Shown here: positions 51,867 to 61,552 of the stretch, piece after piece
Numbering within the stretch: the stretch's first letter is position 1
Layout of the letters: each line of letters begins with the position of its first letter
From: JAPSGM01 sp963777045
Lineage (GTDB): Bacteria > Chloroflexota > Limnocylindria > QHBO01
Assembly (NCBI GenBank): GCA_963777045.1
Contig: CAVZPD010000009.1
Location: 124,001-188,000, forward strand
DNA: 64,000 nucleotides
Direction: 5' to 3'
Program-made: the position numbers and the translations under genes
The notes under the pieces: model-generated
The model's database searches: none
The model's input: the letters and a program-made list of their open reading frames with translations, nothing else
What the model was told of the DNA's origin: nothing

Positions 51867-52407
51867 CTTCATCTCGGAGACGACCGATCTGCTGCGGCGC
51901 ACCCCCGACGTGCTTCGCAGCCTCCTCATCGGCCTACCTGAAGGATGGACCGATACGCCCGACACGCCGGCTGGCTGGCGCCCACGCGACGTCGTCGGCC
52001 ACCTGATCACCGGCGAGCTGACCGATTGGATGGAGCGCACGCAGCGGATCCTGGAGCACGGCACGTCGCTGCCCTTCGACCGCTTCGACCGCTTCGCGCA
52101 CGGGGACCGGGACGCCGACGCCTCCCTGGACGAGCTGGTCGAGCGCTTCGCCCAGCTCCGCGCGGAGAACCTGGCCCGGCTGGAGGAGCTCGTCACCGAT
52201 GCCGACCTGGACCGGCGCGGCATGCACCCATGGCTGGGCGAGGTGACACTGCGAGAGCTCCTCTCGACCTGGGCGGTCCACGACCTGGACCACGTCTCGC
52301 AGATCTTCGCGGGGATGGCCGGCTCGCACGACGCGGTGGTTGGGCCCTGGAAGGCCTACCTCGGAATCCTGCTTCGTCGCGAGGATCCCGCGGCCGTCGC
52401 CGGCTGA
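51859..52407 (+). CDS. DinB-like (DinB_2) four-helix-bundle protein
   Basis: 182 residues. The typical metal-site histidines are at WRPRDVVGHLITGE and WAVHDLDHVSQI, both in the expected helices. DinB-superfamily proteins include thiol-dependent S-transferases; substrate not known. Translationally coupled to arsC by an 8-base overlap, so a thiol-related role alongside the reductase is possible. Confidence 0.85.
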   Translation: MADFISETTDLLRRTPDVLRSLLIGLPEGWTDTPDTPAGWRPRDVVGHLITGELTDWMERTQRILEHGTSLPFDRFDRFAHGDRDADASLDELVERFAQLRAENLARLEELVTDADLDRRGMHPWLGEVTLRELLSTWAVHDLDHVSQIFAGMAGSHDAVVGPWKAYLGILLRREDPAAVAG

Positions 52408-52444
52408 CGCCTCGGGTCAGCTCGAGGGCAGCCGCCATGCCTGC

Positions 52445-52465
52445 GCGGCGATAACGCTTCGCCGC
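52445..52465 (+). terminator. Hairpin after the arsC-dinB pair, possible terminator
   Basis: GCGGCGA - TAACGCT - TCGCCGC, a perfect 7-bp stem with 7-base loop, 37 bases after the stop. No U tract, so moderate support only. Confidence 0.45.
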
Positions 52466-52572
52466 CGTCATGCGCGCGACAGAGGTGGAGGGCGCCTGGT
52501 TGTTTGGTATTGCCAGCGCCGGTCGAGTGCGGTTAGGGTAGGGGCGCCCAGTGCCCAAGTAGGGGGTTCACC

Positions 52573-55500
52573 ATCGGCGCTCGCCTGCTGAGGGTCGCCC
52601 ACGCCCTCGCGTTCGCAATCTTCCTCGCGCTCCCGTTGCCCGCGCCCTCTGTCGCGGTGCCGACGGACGTGGGCTATCGCGACTTCTCGTACGGCTCGAG
52701 CGTGAGCGCACCGACGGGCCAGAAGCCCCAGAGCAAGCTGTGGGTGAACGATGGCACCTGGTGGGGTGCCCTCTACAGCACCACGGCGCATGCCTTCACT
52801 GTTCACCGGCTGGACTGGGCCACGCAGGAGTGGTCCGACACTGGTGTCGAGATCGATCCACGCACATCGGCCAGGTTGGACGTGATGTGGGATGGCAGCC
52901 ACCTCTACACGATCGGTGCCGGAACGGGGACCAGCAGCGGCGACTCGGCGGAGCTGCGCCGCTTCAGCTACAGCCCCGGTGGCGGGTACGTGCTGGACGC
53001 GGGCTTTCCGGTCGTGGTGGTCGACGGCGGGATGGAGGCGGGCGTCTTCGACAAGGACTCCACCGGCGTTATCTGGTTCACGTACACGCGCGGCAACGCC
53101 ACCTACGTCACCCACAGCACCACCGATGACCTCTCCTGGGGCACGCCATTCGTGATCCCGGTCGCGGGCGCCGACACGCTCGATCCGGACGACATCTCGG
53201 CGGTCGTGGCGTACGACGGCAAGATTGGCGTCATGTGGAGCAACCAGACCGACTCCACGATGTACTTCGCGACGCACGCGGACGGTGCACCGACCAGCCA
53301 GTGGACGGTCAATCCGGCCGTTCAGCTACCGGAGTACGCCGACGACCACTTGAACCTCAAGTCGCTCCAGGCCGATGCCGACGGACGGGTCTACGCTGCG
53401 ACGAAGACGTCGCTCAATGCTGGCAACGCTCCACTCATGCTCCTGCTGGTGCTCGACGGCAACGGCAGTTGGCAGCGCCACACGGTGGCGACCGTGGCGG
53501 AGAACCACACGCGGCCGCTCGTCCTCATCGACCAGGAGAACCGGCAGCTCTACTGGTTCGCCGCCTCCCCCTGCTGCAGCGGCGGCACGATCTACTACAA
53601 GCAGACCTCGCTCGACAACATCTCGTTCGCACCCGGTCTTGGCACGCCGTTCATCGAGAGCAGCACGGACGTGAACATCAACAACATCAGCTCGACCAAG
53701 CAGGCGCTCGACTCCTCGACGGGACTCGTGGCCATCGCCAGCGACGACCACACCCGCTACTACCTGCACAACGCCTTCAGCCTGGCACCGCCGGGCGGTC
53801 CGCCCGACACGACCATCACCTCCGGGCCGTCGGGCGACGTCTCGGTGGACACGGCCTCGTTCAGCTTCGTCTCGACGGTGACCGGTTCTTCGTTCGAGTG
53901 CTCGCTCGACGGAGCGCCCGCTGTCAGCTGCACGTCGCCGACGACCTACACCGGCCTCGCCCTGGGCTCGCACACCTTCGACGTTGCTGCGCGCGATCCC
54001 GCCGGCCAGCTCGATCCGTCGCCGGCCCACGCCGACTGGAACGTGGTCGATGCGGGTGACGTCGTCACCGAGGTGGACATCAGGATCGCGGCCTCCATCG
54101 ACGACGCCGAGGAGTGGGAGAGCGGCGATGTCAATCTCGACAGCAGCGACCTCGAGCTGGTCGATGATTCCGGGCGCGGGAACCAGGCGGTGGGCATGCG
54201 CTTCCCCGGCCTCACCATCCCGCCGGGCGCCACCATCACCGATGCCTGGATCCAGTTCCAGGTCGACGAGGCTTCCAGCGGCGGCGCTTCCCTCGTCATC
54301 TCCGCGCAGGATGCTGATAGCGCAGAGCCCTTCAGCAGCACGCCGGGAACCATCCGATCCCGCCCACGCACCACCTCCACGGTGGCGTGGAGCCCGCCGG
54401 GATGGCCCACCGTCGGCGCCGCCGGAGCGGAGCAGCGGACCCCGCCGCTGACCGCGGTCCTCCAGTCGCTCATCGATCGGCCGGGATGGGCAGCAGGCAA
54501 CGCCGCCGCCTTCATCGTCACCGGCAGCGGCACGCGCTGGGCGGAAGCCTTCGACGGCGATCCTTCCGGCGCTCCGTTACTGCATGTCGCCTACAGCAGC
54601 GCGCCGCCCGACCCGCCGACCATCAGCGCTGTCTCGCCGACGAGCGGGCCACCCGGAACGCTGGTGACGATCGACGGGAGCGACCTGGGCGGCGCGTCGG
54701 CCGTCGCCTTCAACGGGACGGCGGCGCCCTACACGGTCGTGTCGAGCTCGCAGATCACGGCGACGGTGCCGGGCGGCGCTACCACGGGGCCCCTCTCGGT
54801 CACGGGGCCGGGCGGCACGACGAGCGGCCCGGACTTCACCGTCACGCCGGCCGAGCCCAGCGAAGCGATCCGCGTGCCGGCGGATCAGCCGACCATCCAG
54901 GCGGCCATCGACGTGGCCGTGGACGACGACGTCATCCTGGTGGCCCCCGGCACCTACCACGAGAGCGTCGTGATCAGCGGCAAGACGATCACGCTGGCGT
55001 CGCAGTACTACGAGTCGTCCGACCCGTCGCTCATCGAGTCGACCGTGATCGACACCAACGGATCTCAGGACGCGATCGTCATCCAGGATACGACCGGAGC
55101 CGGTCCCACCATCCAGGGCCTGAAGCTGGTGAAGGGCTCGACCTCCATCCTGGACGGCATCCGCGTCGAGGGCAGCGCGCGCCTGCTCGACCTGCACATC
55201 GTCGGATTCGACGACGGCGTCGACCTGGATCCCCTCGGCGGCGGTTCATCCATCTGCGAGTGCCTCCGGAACCTGATCGAGCTCGGGACCGATGACGGCT
55301 TCGACCTGGACGGCGCGGCGGGCGGCGTCTTCGAGCAGAACATCCTGCGCAACAACCACGAAGACGGCATCGAGGTGCGCCTGTCCGACACCGCGGGCCT
55401 GGTGGAGATGACGTTCCGCGACAACGAGATCAGCGGCAATGGGCAGGACGGGATCCAGATCATCGACCTGCTCGGCGCCTCGAACCGGGTCTTCACCATC

Positions 55501-58500
55501 GAGCGCAACCTGATCGTGGACAACGGTCGGGCCGGCATCGGGCTCATGGACAACGCGCAGTCGGGCGAGGACTACCGCGCGGCCAGCCTGCCCGACCGGA
55601 TCAACCTGTTCAACAACACGTTCTCCGGGAACGACCACGGAATGAGCGGCGGTGACAACGTCATCGGCCTCAACAACATCTTCGAGGGTTCAAGCGCCAT
55701 CGGCGTCAAGGGCGTCGATGGGGGAAGCCTGCTCGCCTACAGCACCTTCTGGAACAACGGGACGGACGCCTCGGGCTCGAACCTGGATGGCGCGACCACC
55801 CAGCAGGCTGATCCCCTGCTGGCGGCCGATTTCAGCCTCAGCGCGGGAAGCCCTGCCATCGATGCCGGCGTGGCCACGTACGACTTCGGCGGCGAGACGG
55901 TGCTGGACCTGCCGCCGGGCTCGTACAGCGGCTCGGCGCCGGACCACGGAGCCCTCGAGTTCACGGGAAGCACGGGTCCCCCGAGCCCGACCATCAGCCA
56001 GCCGAGCGCCGGCGAGACCATCACGACACGGACCTTCACCGTGCGTGGCACGGCACCGGGCGCGGTCCGCGTGCGCCTCCTGGTCGACGGCAGCGAGCGC
56101 GCCTCCACCGCGGTGGGCAGCGGCGATGCGTGGGCCACCGTCGTCAACGGGCTGGCCGACGGGCCGCACACCCTGGCCACGGTGGCCGTGGATGCGGCGG
56201 ACAACCAGTCGGCCGCGTCGGCGGACCTGGCCATCAGCGTCGCGGTTGCCGTGGCCGACCCGGTCGTGGCCGCTGCCGGCGATATCGCCTGCGATCGCAC
56301 CGGGACGACCGACTGCCGCCAGATGGCGACCTCCGATCTGCTGCTCGACGGGACCTACGACGCGGTGCTGAGCCTGGGCGATCACCAGTACGAATGCGGC
56401 AGCAGCTCCGAGTTCGCCGTCGGGTACGACCCGAGCTGGGGCCGCGTCAAGCCGATCACGCGCCCGACCGTGGGCAACCACGAGTACTTCACCGATCGCG
56501 GCGTGGACTGCGATCCGACCGGCACCGCGAGCGGCTACTTCGACTACTTTGGAGCCGCGGCCGGGACGCAGGGCGAGGGCTGGTACTCCTACGACCTCGG
56601 TGGCTGGCACCTCGTGGCCCTCAACTCGAACTGCGCCGAGATCGGTGGCTGCGGCGCTGGATCGGCCCAGGAGCAGTGGCTGCAGGCGGACCTGGCGGCC
56701 AGCGGGGCGTCGTGCACCCTGGCGTACTGGCACCACCCGCGCTGGTCGAGCGGCAGCGTGCACGGCAGCGATGCGATCACGCAGGCGCTGGTTGACGCGC
56801 TCTACGCGAACGGCGCCGAGCTGCTGCTCGCCGGCCACGACCACGACTACGAGCGCTTCGCTCCGCAGGCCCCGGATGGGACGTCGGACGCCGACTACGG
56901 GCTCCGCCAGTTCGTGGTGGGGACCGGCGGGCGGTCCGTCCTTCCGTTCGGGACCGTCCAGCCCAACAGCGAGGCCCGCGCCGCAACGGACTTCGGCGTC
57001 CTGTCGTTGACGCTCCACGACGCGGGCTATTCGTGGAGCTTCCTCACCACCTCCGGGTCGACGCTCGACAGCGGCACCGCGGACTGCCATGGCGATCCCG
57101 GGTCAGGCGACACGACACCGCCGCAGACGACGATCGGCTCCGGACCCGCGGATCCATCTGCGTCGGCTGACGCCAGCTTCACGCTCAGCTCGTCCGAGGC
57201 GGGCTCCACCTTCGAGTGCGCGCTCGACGGCGCCGCGTTCAGCGCCTGCACCTCGCCTGCCACCTACACCGGCCTGGCCGATGGCTCCCATGGCTTCGCG
57301 GCGCGCGCCACCGACACATCCGGCAACACCGACCCCATCCCGGCCGCCTGGGGATGGACGATCGACACGACGGCCCCGTCCGTCACCAGCGTGAGCCCGG
57401 CGGACGGCGCGACCGGCGTAGACACCACGACCCTCGTGACCGCGACCCTTGACGAACCGGTGGATGCGGCATCGTTGACGAGCGCCACCTTCACCCTCGC
57501 CGCCAACGCGATTCCCGTGCCTGCCGATGTCTCGCTCGGCCCGGCCGCGAACGTCGTCACGCTGACTCCTGCCTCAGCCCTCGGCGAGCTGCAGACCTAC
57601 ACGGCGCGGCTCGACGGCCTGACCGACCGGGCCGGCAACCCGCTGGCGATCACCACGTGGTCGTTCACCACCGCGGGCGACACGACCCCGCCGGAGACGA
57701 CGATTGACTCCGGGCCAGGCGACCCGTCGCTGACCACGGCGGCCACCTTCACCCTGGGCTCGTCGGAGTCCGGCTCGACCTTCGAGTGCTCGCTCGACGG
57801 CGCCGCCTTCGCCCCCTGCGCCTCGCCTGCCTCCTACACCGACCTGGCCGATGGCCCGCACACCTTCGCGGCTCGCGCCACTGACGCGGCCGGCAACACC
57901 GATCCCACCCCTGCGACCTCGAGCTGGACGATCGACGCCACAGCGCCATCGGTCAGCGGGGTGAGCCCCGTCGATGGCGCGACCGACGTCCCGCTGGCTA
58001 CCAGCGTCACGGCGACCTTCGACGAGGCGATGGCACCCGCCACGGTCACGGGCTCGACCTTCCGCCTGACCCTGGCCGGCAGCCCGATTGCAGCCACCGT
58101 GAACTACAACGGCAACAGCCACGTGGCGACGCTGACCCCGAGCGCGCCGCTGGGGTACGCGGCAACCTACGTCGCGACGGTCGACGGCGCGACGGACGCG
58201 GCCGGCAACCCGCTCCCGGTCACCACCTGGTCGTTCACCACGGTGCCGGACACCACGCCACCCCAGACGAGCATCGGGTCAGGCCCAGCCGATCCGTCGT
58301 CATCGGCCGACGCGAGCTTCACCTTCTCGTCGTCCGAGGCTGGGTCGACGTTCGAGTGTGCGCTGGACGGCGCCGCCTTCGGTGCCTGCACCTCGCCCGC
58401 GTCGTACACCGGTCTGGCCGATGGCTCCCACGGCTTCTCGGCTCGGGCCACTGACGCAGCGGGCAACACCGATCCGACGCCCGCGACCTGGAGCTGGACG

Positions 58501-59724
58501 ATCGACACCAGCGTGCCGCCGGCACCGGTGAGCGTCACCTTCAACCCGAACGCGGATGCCCACGTGCGGCAGGCGGCGCCGACCGCGAACTACGGATCGT
58601 CCACCACGCTCCTCAGCGATGCGGTCGACGGCGGCGGGGCGGCCGAAGCCAACGTGCGCTTCAACGTCAGCGGCGTGAGCGGCACCGTGCAACGGGCCGT
58701 CCTGCGCATCTGGGTCACCAACAAGAGCAACAACGGCCCCAGCGTCTACCGATCGGACGCCGCCTGGAGCGAGGCCTCACTCGACTGGACCACGCGGCCG
58801 GCGCGGCTGGGCGGCGCTGTCGCCACCGCCGGGGCGATCGCCACCGGCTGGTACGAGTACGACGTGACGTCTGCGCTCTCCGGCGACGGGCTCTTCAGCT
58901 TCACGCTGGTCCCGACCTCTTCCGACGGGCTGGACTTCAGCTCCCGGGAAGGCAGCGTCCGGCCGCAGCTGGTGATCACCTACCTGGGCGGCGACGACAC
59001 CACGCCGCCGCAGACGACGATCCAGTCCGGTCCTCCCGATCCCAGCAGCTCGGGGAGTGCGACCTTCGCCTTCATCTCGAACGAGCTGGGATCCAGCTTC
59101 GCCTGCTCGCTGGACGGCGCTCCGTTCGCGGCCTGCACCAGCCCCACGCAGTACACCGGGCTCTCGACCGGCCCACACGGCTTCTCGGTGCGCGCCACCG
59201 ACGCGTCCGGCAACGCCGATCCCACTCCGGCAACCTGGTCCTGGACCATCGTGACGGCCACCTCGGGCACCTTCAGCGCCGGGGCCGATACGCTGGCGGA
59301 CGAGCGTCGCTCGACCTCGAACTTCGGAACCACCACGACCCTGGAATCCGACGGCGACAGCGGCCGCAGCAAGCAGGCGTTCCTGCGGTTCGACGTCAGC
59401 GGGGCGACCTCCACCATCGTCTCGGCGAAGATCAGGATCTGGGTCACGAACGCCACTACCAACGGCCCGGAGGTCTTCTCCATCGGCTCCGGCTGGGTCG
59501 AGGGAACACTCACCTGGGCCAATCGTCCACTGCCGATCGGCCCGGCGCTCGTGGACGCGGGCAGCATCGCCAGCGGGGCGTGGTACGAATTCGACGTGAC
59601 GCCGGCGGTCACCGGCAACGGGACCTACTCGTTCGTCTTCGTCTCCGCGTCGACCGACGCGCTCAAGTTTGCGTCCCGGGAAACAACCACGCCTCCGCAG
59701 CTGGTCGTGGTCTACGGCTCGTAG
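52573..59724 (+). CDS. Giant secreted mosaic protein with metallophosphoesterase, beta-helix and Ig/DNRLRE-type modules
   Basis: About 2,383 residues if started at ATC 52573, which gives a signal peptide (LLRVAHALAFAIFLALPLP, cut near SVA); no ATG/GTG/TTG exists between the in-frame stop at 52534 and TTG 52636, which would delete the signal. Modules in order: beta-propeller-like region (~30-400); Ig-like repeat (~412-490); jelly-roll DNRLRE-like (~496-674); IPT/TIG (~680-760); right-handed beta-helix (~765-1125); Ig-like; purple-acid-phosphatase-type metallophosphoesterase (~1230-1510; LGDHQYECG, TVGNHEYF, GHDHDYERF); alternating Ig-like and Big_5-type domains (~1514-1980); DNRLRE; Ig-like; DNRLRE. 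No sortase or other anchor seen. Probably adhesive or polymer-degrading. Confidence 0.85.
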   Translation: MGARLLRVAHALAFAIFLALPLPAPSVAVPTDVGYRDFSYGSSVSAPTGQKPQSKLWVNDGTWWGALYSTTAHAFTVHRLDWATQEWSDTGVEIDPRTSARLDVMWDGSHLYTIGAGTGTSSGDSAELRRFSYSPGGGYVLDAGFPVVVVDGGMEAGVFDKDSTGVIWFTYTRGNATYVTHSTTDDLSWGTPFVIPVAGADTLDPDDISAVVAYDGKIGVMWSNQTDSTMYFATHADGAPTSQWTVNPAVQLPEYADDHLNLKSLQADADGRVYAATKTSLNAGNAPLMLLLVLDGNGSWQRHTVATVAENHTRPLVLIDQENRQLYWFAASPCCSGGTIYYKQTSLDNISFAPGLGTPFIESSTDVNINNISSTKQALDSSTGLVAIASDDHTRYYLHNAFSLAPPGGPPDTTITSGPSGDVSVDTASFSFVSTVTGSSFECSLDGAPAVSCTSPTTYTGLALGSHTFDVAARDPAGQLDPSPAHADWNVVDAGDVVTEVDIRIAASIDDAEEWESGDVNLDSSDLELVDDSGRGNQAVGMRFPGLTIPPGATITDAWIQFQVDEASSGGASLVISAQDADSAEPFSSTPGTIRSRPRTTSTVAWSPPGWPTVGAAGAEQRTPPLTAVLQSLIDRPGWAAGNAAAFIVTGSGTRWAEAFDGDPSGAPLLHVAYSSAPPDPPTISAVSPTSGPPGTLVTIDGSDLGGASAVAFNGTAAPYTVVSSSQITATVPGGATTGPLSVTGPGGTTSGPDFTVTPAEPSEAIRVPADQPTIQAAIDVAVDDDVILVAPGTYHESVVISGKTITLASQYYESSDPSLIESTVIDTNGSQDAIVIQDTTGAGPTIQGLKLVKGSTSILDGIRVEGSARLLDLHIVGFDDGVDLDPLGGGSSICECLRNLIELGTDDGFDLDGAAGGVFEQNILRNNHEDGIEVRLSDTAGLVEMTFRDNEISGNGQDGIQIIDLLGASNRVFTIERNLIVDNGRAGIGLMDNAQSGEDYRAASLPDRINLFNNTFSGNDHGMSGGDNVIGLNNIFEGSSAIGVKGVDGGSLLAYSTFWNNGTDASGSNLDGATTQQADPLLAADFSLSAGSPAIDAGVATYDFGGETVLDLPPGSYSGSAPDHGALEFTGSTGPPSPTISQPSAGETITTRTFTVRGTAPGAVRVRLLVDGSERASTAVGSGDAWATVVNGLADGPHTLATVAVDAADNQSAASADLAISVAVAVADPVVAAAGDIACDRTGTTDCRQMATSDLLLDGTYDAVLSLGDHQYECGSSSEFAVGYDPSWGRVKPITRPTVGNHEYFTDRGVDCDPTGTASGYFDYFGAAAGTQGEGWYSYDLGGWHLVALNSNCAEIGGCGAGSAQEQWLQADLAASGASCTLAYWHHPRWSSGSVHGSDAITQALVDALYANGAELLLAGHDHDYERFAPQAPDGTSDADYGLRQFVVGTGGRSVLPFGTVQPNSEARAATDFGVLSLTLHDAGYSWSFLTTSGSTLDSGTADCHGDPGSGDTTPPQTTIGSGPADPSASADASFTLSSSEAGSTFECALDGAAFSACTSPATYTGLADGSHGFAARATDTSGNTDPIPAAWGWTIDTTAPSVTSVSPADGATGVDTTTLVTATLDEPVDAASLTSATFTLAANAIPVPADVSLGPAANVVTLTPASALGELQTYTARLDGLTDRAGNPLAITTWSFTTAGDTTPPETTIDSGPGDPSLTTAATFTLGSSESGSTFECSLDGAAFAPCASPASYTDLADGPHTFAARATDAAGNTDPTPATSSWTIDATAPSVSGVSPVDGATDVPLATSVTATFDEAMAPATVTGSTFRLTLAGSPIAATVNYNGNSHVATLTPSAPLGYAATYVATVDGATDAAGNPLPVTTWSFTTVPDTTPPQTSIGSGPADPSSSADASFTFSSSEAGSTFECALDGAAFGACTSPASYTGLADGSHGFSARATDAAGNTDPTPATWSWTIDTSVPPAPVSVTFNPNADAHVRQAAPTANYGSSTTLLSDAVDGGGAAEANVRFNVSGVSGTVQRAVLRIWVTNKSNNGPSVYRSDAAWSEASLDWTTRPARLGGAVATAGAIATGWYEYDVTSALSGDGLFSFTLVPTSSDGLDFSSREGSVRPQLVITYLGGDDTTPPQTTIQSGPPDPSSSGSATFAFISNELGSSFACSLDGAPFAACTSPTQYTGLSTGPHGFSVRATDASGNADPTPATWSWTIVTATSGTFSAGADTLADERRSTSNFGTTTTLESDGDSGRSKQAFLRFDVSGATSTIVSAKIRIWVTNATTNGPEVFSIGSGWVEGTLTWANRPLPIGPALVDAGSIASGAWYEFDVTPAVTGNGTYSFVFVSASTDALKFASRETTTPPQLVVVYGS

Positions 59725-59743
59725 CGCAGCGTGCGGCGCGTCG

Positions 59744-59819
59744 TGGAGGGCCGTGTGGGATTCGAACCCACGACACGAGGATTAAAAGTCCCCTGCTCTA
59801 ACCACTGAGCTAACGGCCC
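59744..59819 (-). tRNA. tRNA-Lys(TTT)
   Basis: On the minus strand: acceptor GGGCCGT/ACGGCCC, D arm GCTC-AGTGGTTA-GAGC, anticodon arm GGGGA-CTTTTAA-TCCTC with anticodon TTT, and T arm GTGGG-TTCGAAT-CCCAC, followed by TCCA. CCA therefore seems encoded, with U as discriminator base instead of the A usual for tRNA-Lys. Confidence 0.95.
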
Positions 59820-59829
59820 ACCGATTCGT

Positions 59830-59906
59830 GCTCAGTTAGAGCACGTGATTCGAAGGAGACTTGACTACACCGTTCTTACAGCACATGATTCGGCCGGTCT
59901 AGTCAA
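59830..59906. repeat. Repeat cluster between tRNA-Lys and the recombinase gene
   Basis: Direct repeats AGCACGTGATTCG (59840-59852) and AGCACATGATTCG (59880-59892), an inverted pair TTGACTA (59861-59867) / TAGTCAA (59900-59906), and GCTCAGTTAGAGC (59830-59842), which copies the D arm of the neighbouring tRNA in opposite orientation. Such clusters resemble recombinase arm or core sites, but no matching second att copy is visible in the window. Confidence 0.4.
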
Positions 59907-59936
59907 CGCCAACGCCGCCGAATCTCCTGCTGTCAG

Positions 59937-60851
59937 ATGCCTACCAAACCAGCGACCCACGCTCACGCGAACCTCGACCTGGCCAATGCGGTCGGCTCCT
60001 TCACGCGCCATCTTAGGGCAGAGAATCTGGCACCCTCCACCGTGGCCACCTACGTGAAGGCGCTGAACCAGCTGCATACCTTCCTGGCAGGGAAGGGGAT
60101 GCCGACCGACGTCGCCGCTGTCCGGCGCGAGCACCTCGAGGCCTTCCTCGTCGGCCTCCAGGACTCCGGCCACCGGCCGGCGACGGTGGCCAACCGGTAT
60201 CGGTCCCTCCAGCAAGTCTTCCGCTGGCTGGTGAACGAGGACGAGATCCGCGAGTCGCCAATGGCCCGCATGCGTCCACCGGCCGTCCCCGACGATCCGC
60301 CGCCGGTGCTGCGCACCGAGCAGCTCGAGCGCCTGCTGGCCGCCTGCGCCGGCACGTCGTTCGAGGAGCGCCGCGACACGGCCGTCATCCGCCTGCTGGC
60401 GTCGACCGGCATGCGTCGCGGCGAGTGCATCGGGCTGCGGGTCGAGGACGTCGACTTCGACCACGAGGTGGCGCTGGTGCTGGGCAAGGGCCGCCGCCCG
60501 CGGGCCTGCCCCTTCGACCGGCAGACCAGCCGCGCCTTGGACCGATACCTCCGCGTCCGCAAGCTGCACTTCGACGCCGATACGCCCTGGCTGTGGCTCG
60601 GCAAGCGCGGGCGCCTGACCGATACCGGCCTCGCCCAGGTCCTCCGCCGCCGCGGCGCGGCTGCCGGCATACCGAAACTGCACCCTCACCTCTTCCGCCA
60701 CACCTTCGCTCACCAGTGGCTCGCTGATGGCGGCACGGAGGGCGACCTCATGCGCCTGGCTGGCTGGAAGTCGCGCGAGATGCTGTCCCGCTATGGAGCC
60801 TCAGCTGCCCATGAGCGGGCGCAGGAGGCCTATCGGCGGCTTCGCGGATGA
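59937..60851 (+). CDS. Tyrosine recombinase (XerC/D-like integrase)
   Basis: 304 residues: SAM-like N-terminal domain (FTRHLRAENLAPSTVATYVK) and catalytic domain with Arg in TGMRRGECIGLR, a Lys in VLGKGRRPR, H-X-X-R in HLFRHTFAHQWL, a Trp in LAGWKSREML and the nucleophile Tyr in LSRYGAS. All catalytic residues are present, so it should be active. Either a chromosomal Xer-like resolvase or the integrase of an element next to tRNA-Lys; the tRNA 3' end points away from it and base composition is unchanged, which weakens the island idea. Confidence 0.9.
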   Translation: MPTKPATHAHANLDLANAVGSFTRHLRAENLAPSTVATYVKALNQLHTFLAGKGMPTDVAAVRREHLEAFLVGLQDSGHRPATVANRYRSLQQVFRWLVNEDEIRESPMARMRPPAVPDDPPPVLRTEQLERLLAACAGTSFEERRDTAVIRLLASTGMRRGECIGLRVEDVDFDHEVALVLGKGRRPRACPFDRQTSRALDRYLRVRKLHFDADTPWLWLGKRGRLTDTGLAQVLRRRGAAAGIPKLHPHLFRHTFAHQWLADGGTEGDLMRLAGWKSREMLSRYGASAAHERAQEAYRRLRG

Positions 60852-60871
60852 GGCGTCTGACCGTCCGATCC

Positions 60872-61552
60872 CTATGGTCGCGCAACCACCCGGCCGTCCT
60901 CGAGCCGAACCTGGCGCCCCATGCTCTCAGCCAGCTCAGCGTTGTGGGTTGCGATGACAAGCGAGTAGCCGTGCTGCTCTTGGAGTCCAAGGAGCAGTTG
61001 AACCACATCACGGCTAGTTCTCGAGTCGAGGTTCCCCGTCGGTTCGTCGGCCAGCACGAGATTGGGACTGGCGATCAGCGCTCGCGCGACGGCAACCCGT
61101 TGCTGTTCTCCGCCGGACAGCTCCGCGGGCCGATGTGTCAGCCGATTCCCGAGCCCGACCGATTCAAGCAGCTCAATCGCGCGGGGCTCGATCGCTGAGC
61201 GTGGAATGTATGGCATGAGCGGCAGGAGAACGTTATCGAGCGCGGTCAGCGCCGGCACGAGGTGAAACAGCTGGAAGACCAGGCCGATGCGGGTTCGCCG
61301 CAGGTCCGCCCGATCATCCTCGGACAGCAACGCGGCGTCTCCGGCCTCCACCAGGACGTGCCCTTCGTCTGGCACCTCGATGAGTCCGAGCAGCCCAAGC
61401 AGCGTGCTCTTGCCCGATCCGGATGGTCCCACCACCGCGATCTGCTCACCGCGACCCACGTTCAGCGATACGCCATCGATGGCGGTGACAGTTGTCTCGC
61501 CCTGCCCGTAGCGGCGGGTAACGCGGTCGAGGGTGATCAGTGCGTCGCTCAT
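60872..61552 (-). CDS. ABC transporter ATP-binding protein, LolD/MacB type
   Basis: 226 residues. Walker A GPSGSGKSTL, LolD/MacB-type loop VFQLFHLVPALTALDNV, signature LSGGEQQRVAVARAL and Walker B LVLADEPTGNLD. Energises the FtsX-type permease encoded just upstream, with a four-base overlap (ATGA). Such mechanotransmitting transporters act on lipoproteins, peptides or cell-wall enzymes rather than pumping through a channel. Confidence 0.94.
   Translation of the reverse strand: MSDALITLDRVTRRYGQGETTVTAIDGVSLNVGRGEQIAVVGPSGSGKSTLLGLLGLIEVPDEGHVLVEAGDAALLSEDDRADLRRTRIGLVFQLFHLVPALTALDNVLLPLMPYIPRSAIEPRAIELLESVGLGNRLTHRPAELSGGEQQRVAVARALIASPNLVLADEPTGNLDSRTSRDVVQLLLGLQEQHGYSLVIATHNAELAESMGRQVRLEDGRVVARP

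Noticed and set aside
57112..58510. Near-identical DNA segments as a recent mobile duplication
   Set aside because: They encode repeated Ig-like modules within one protein, and homology follows domain boundaries.
59744..60851. A genomic island starting at tRNA-Lys
   Set aside because: Only one recombinase, no second att copy in the window, the tRNA 3' end faces away from it, and flanking base composition is unchanged; kept only as a lower-interest finding.
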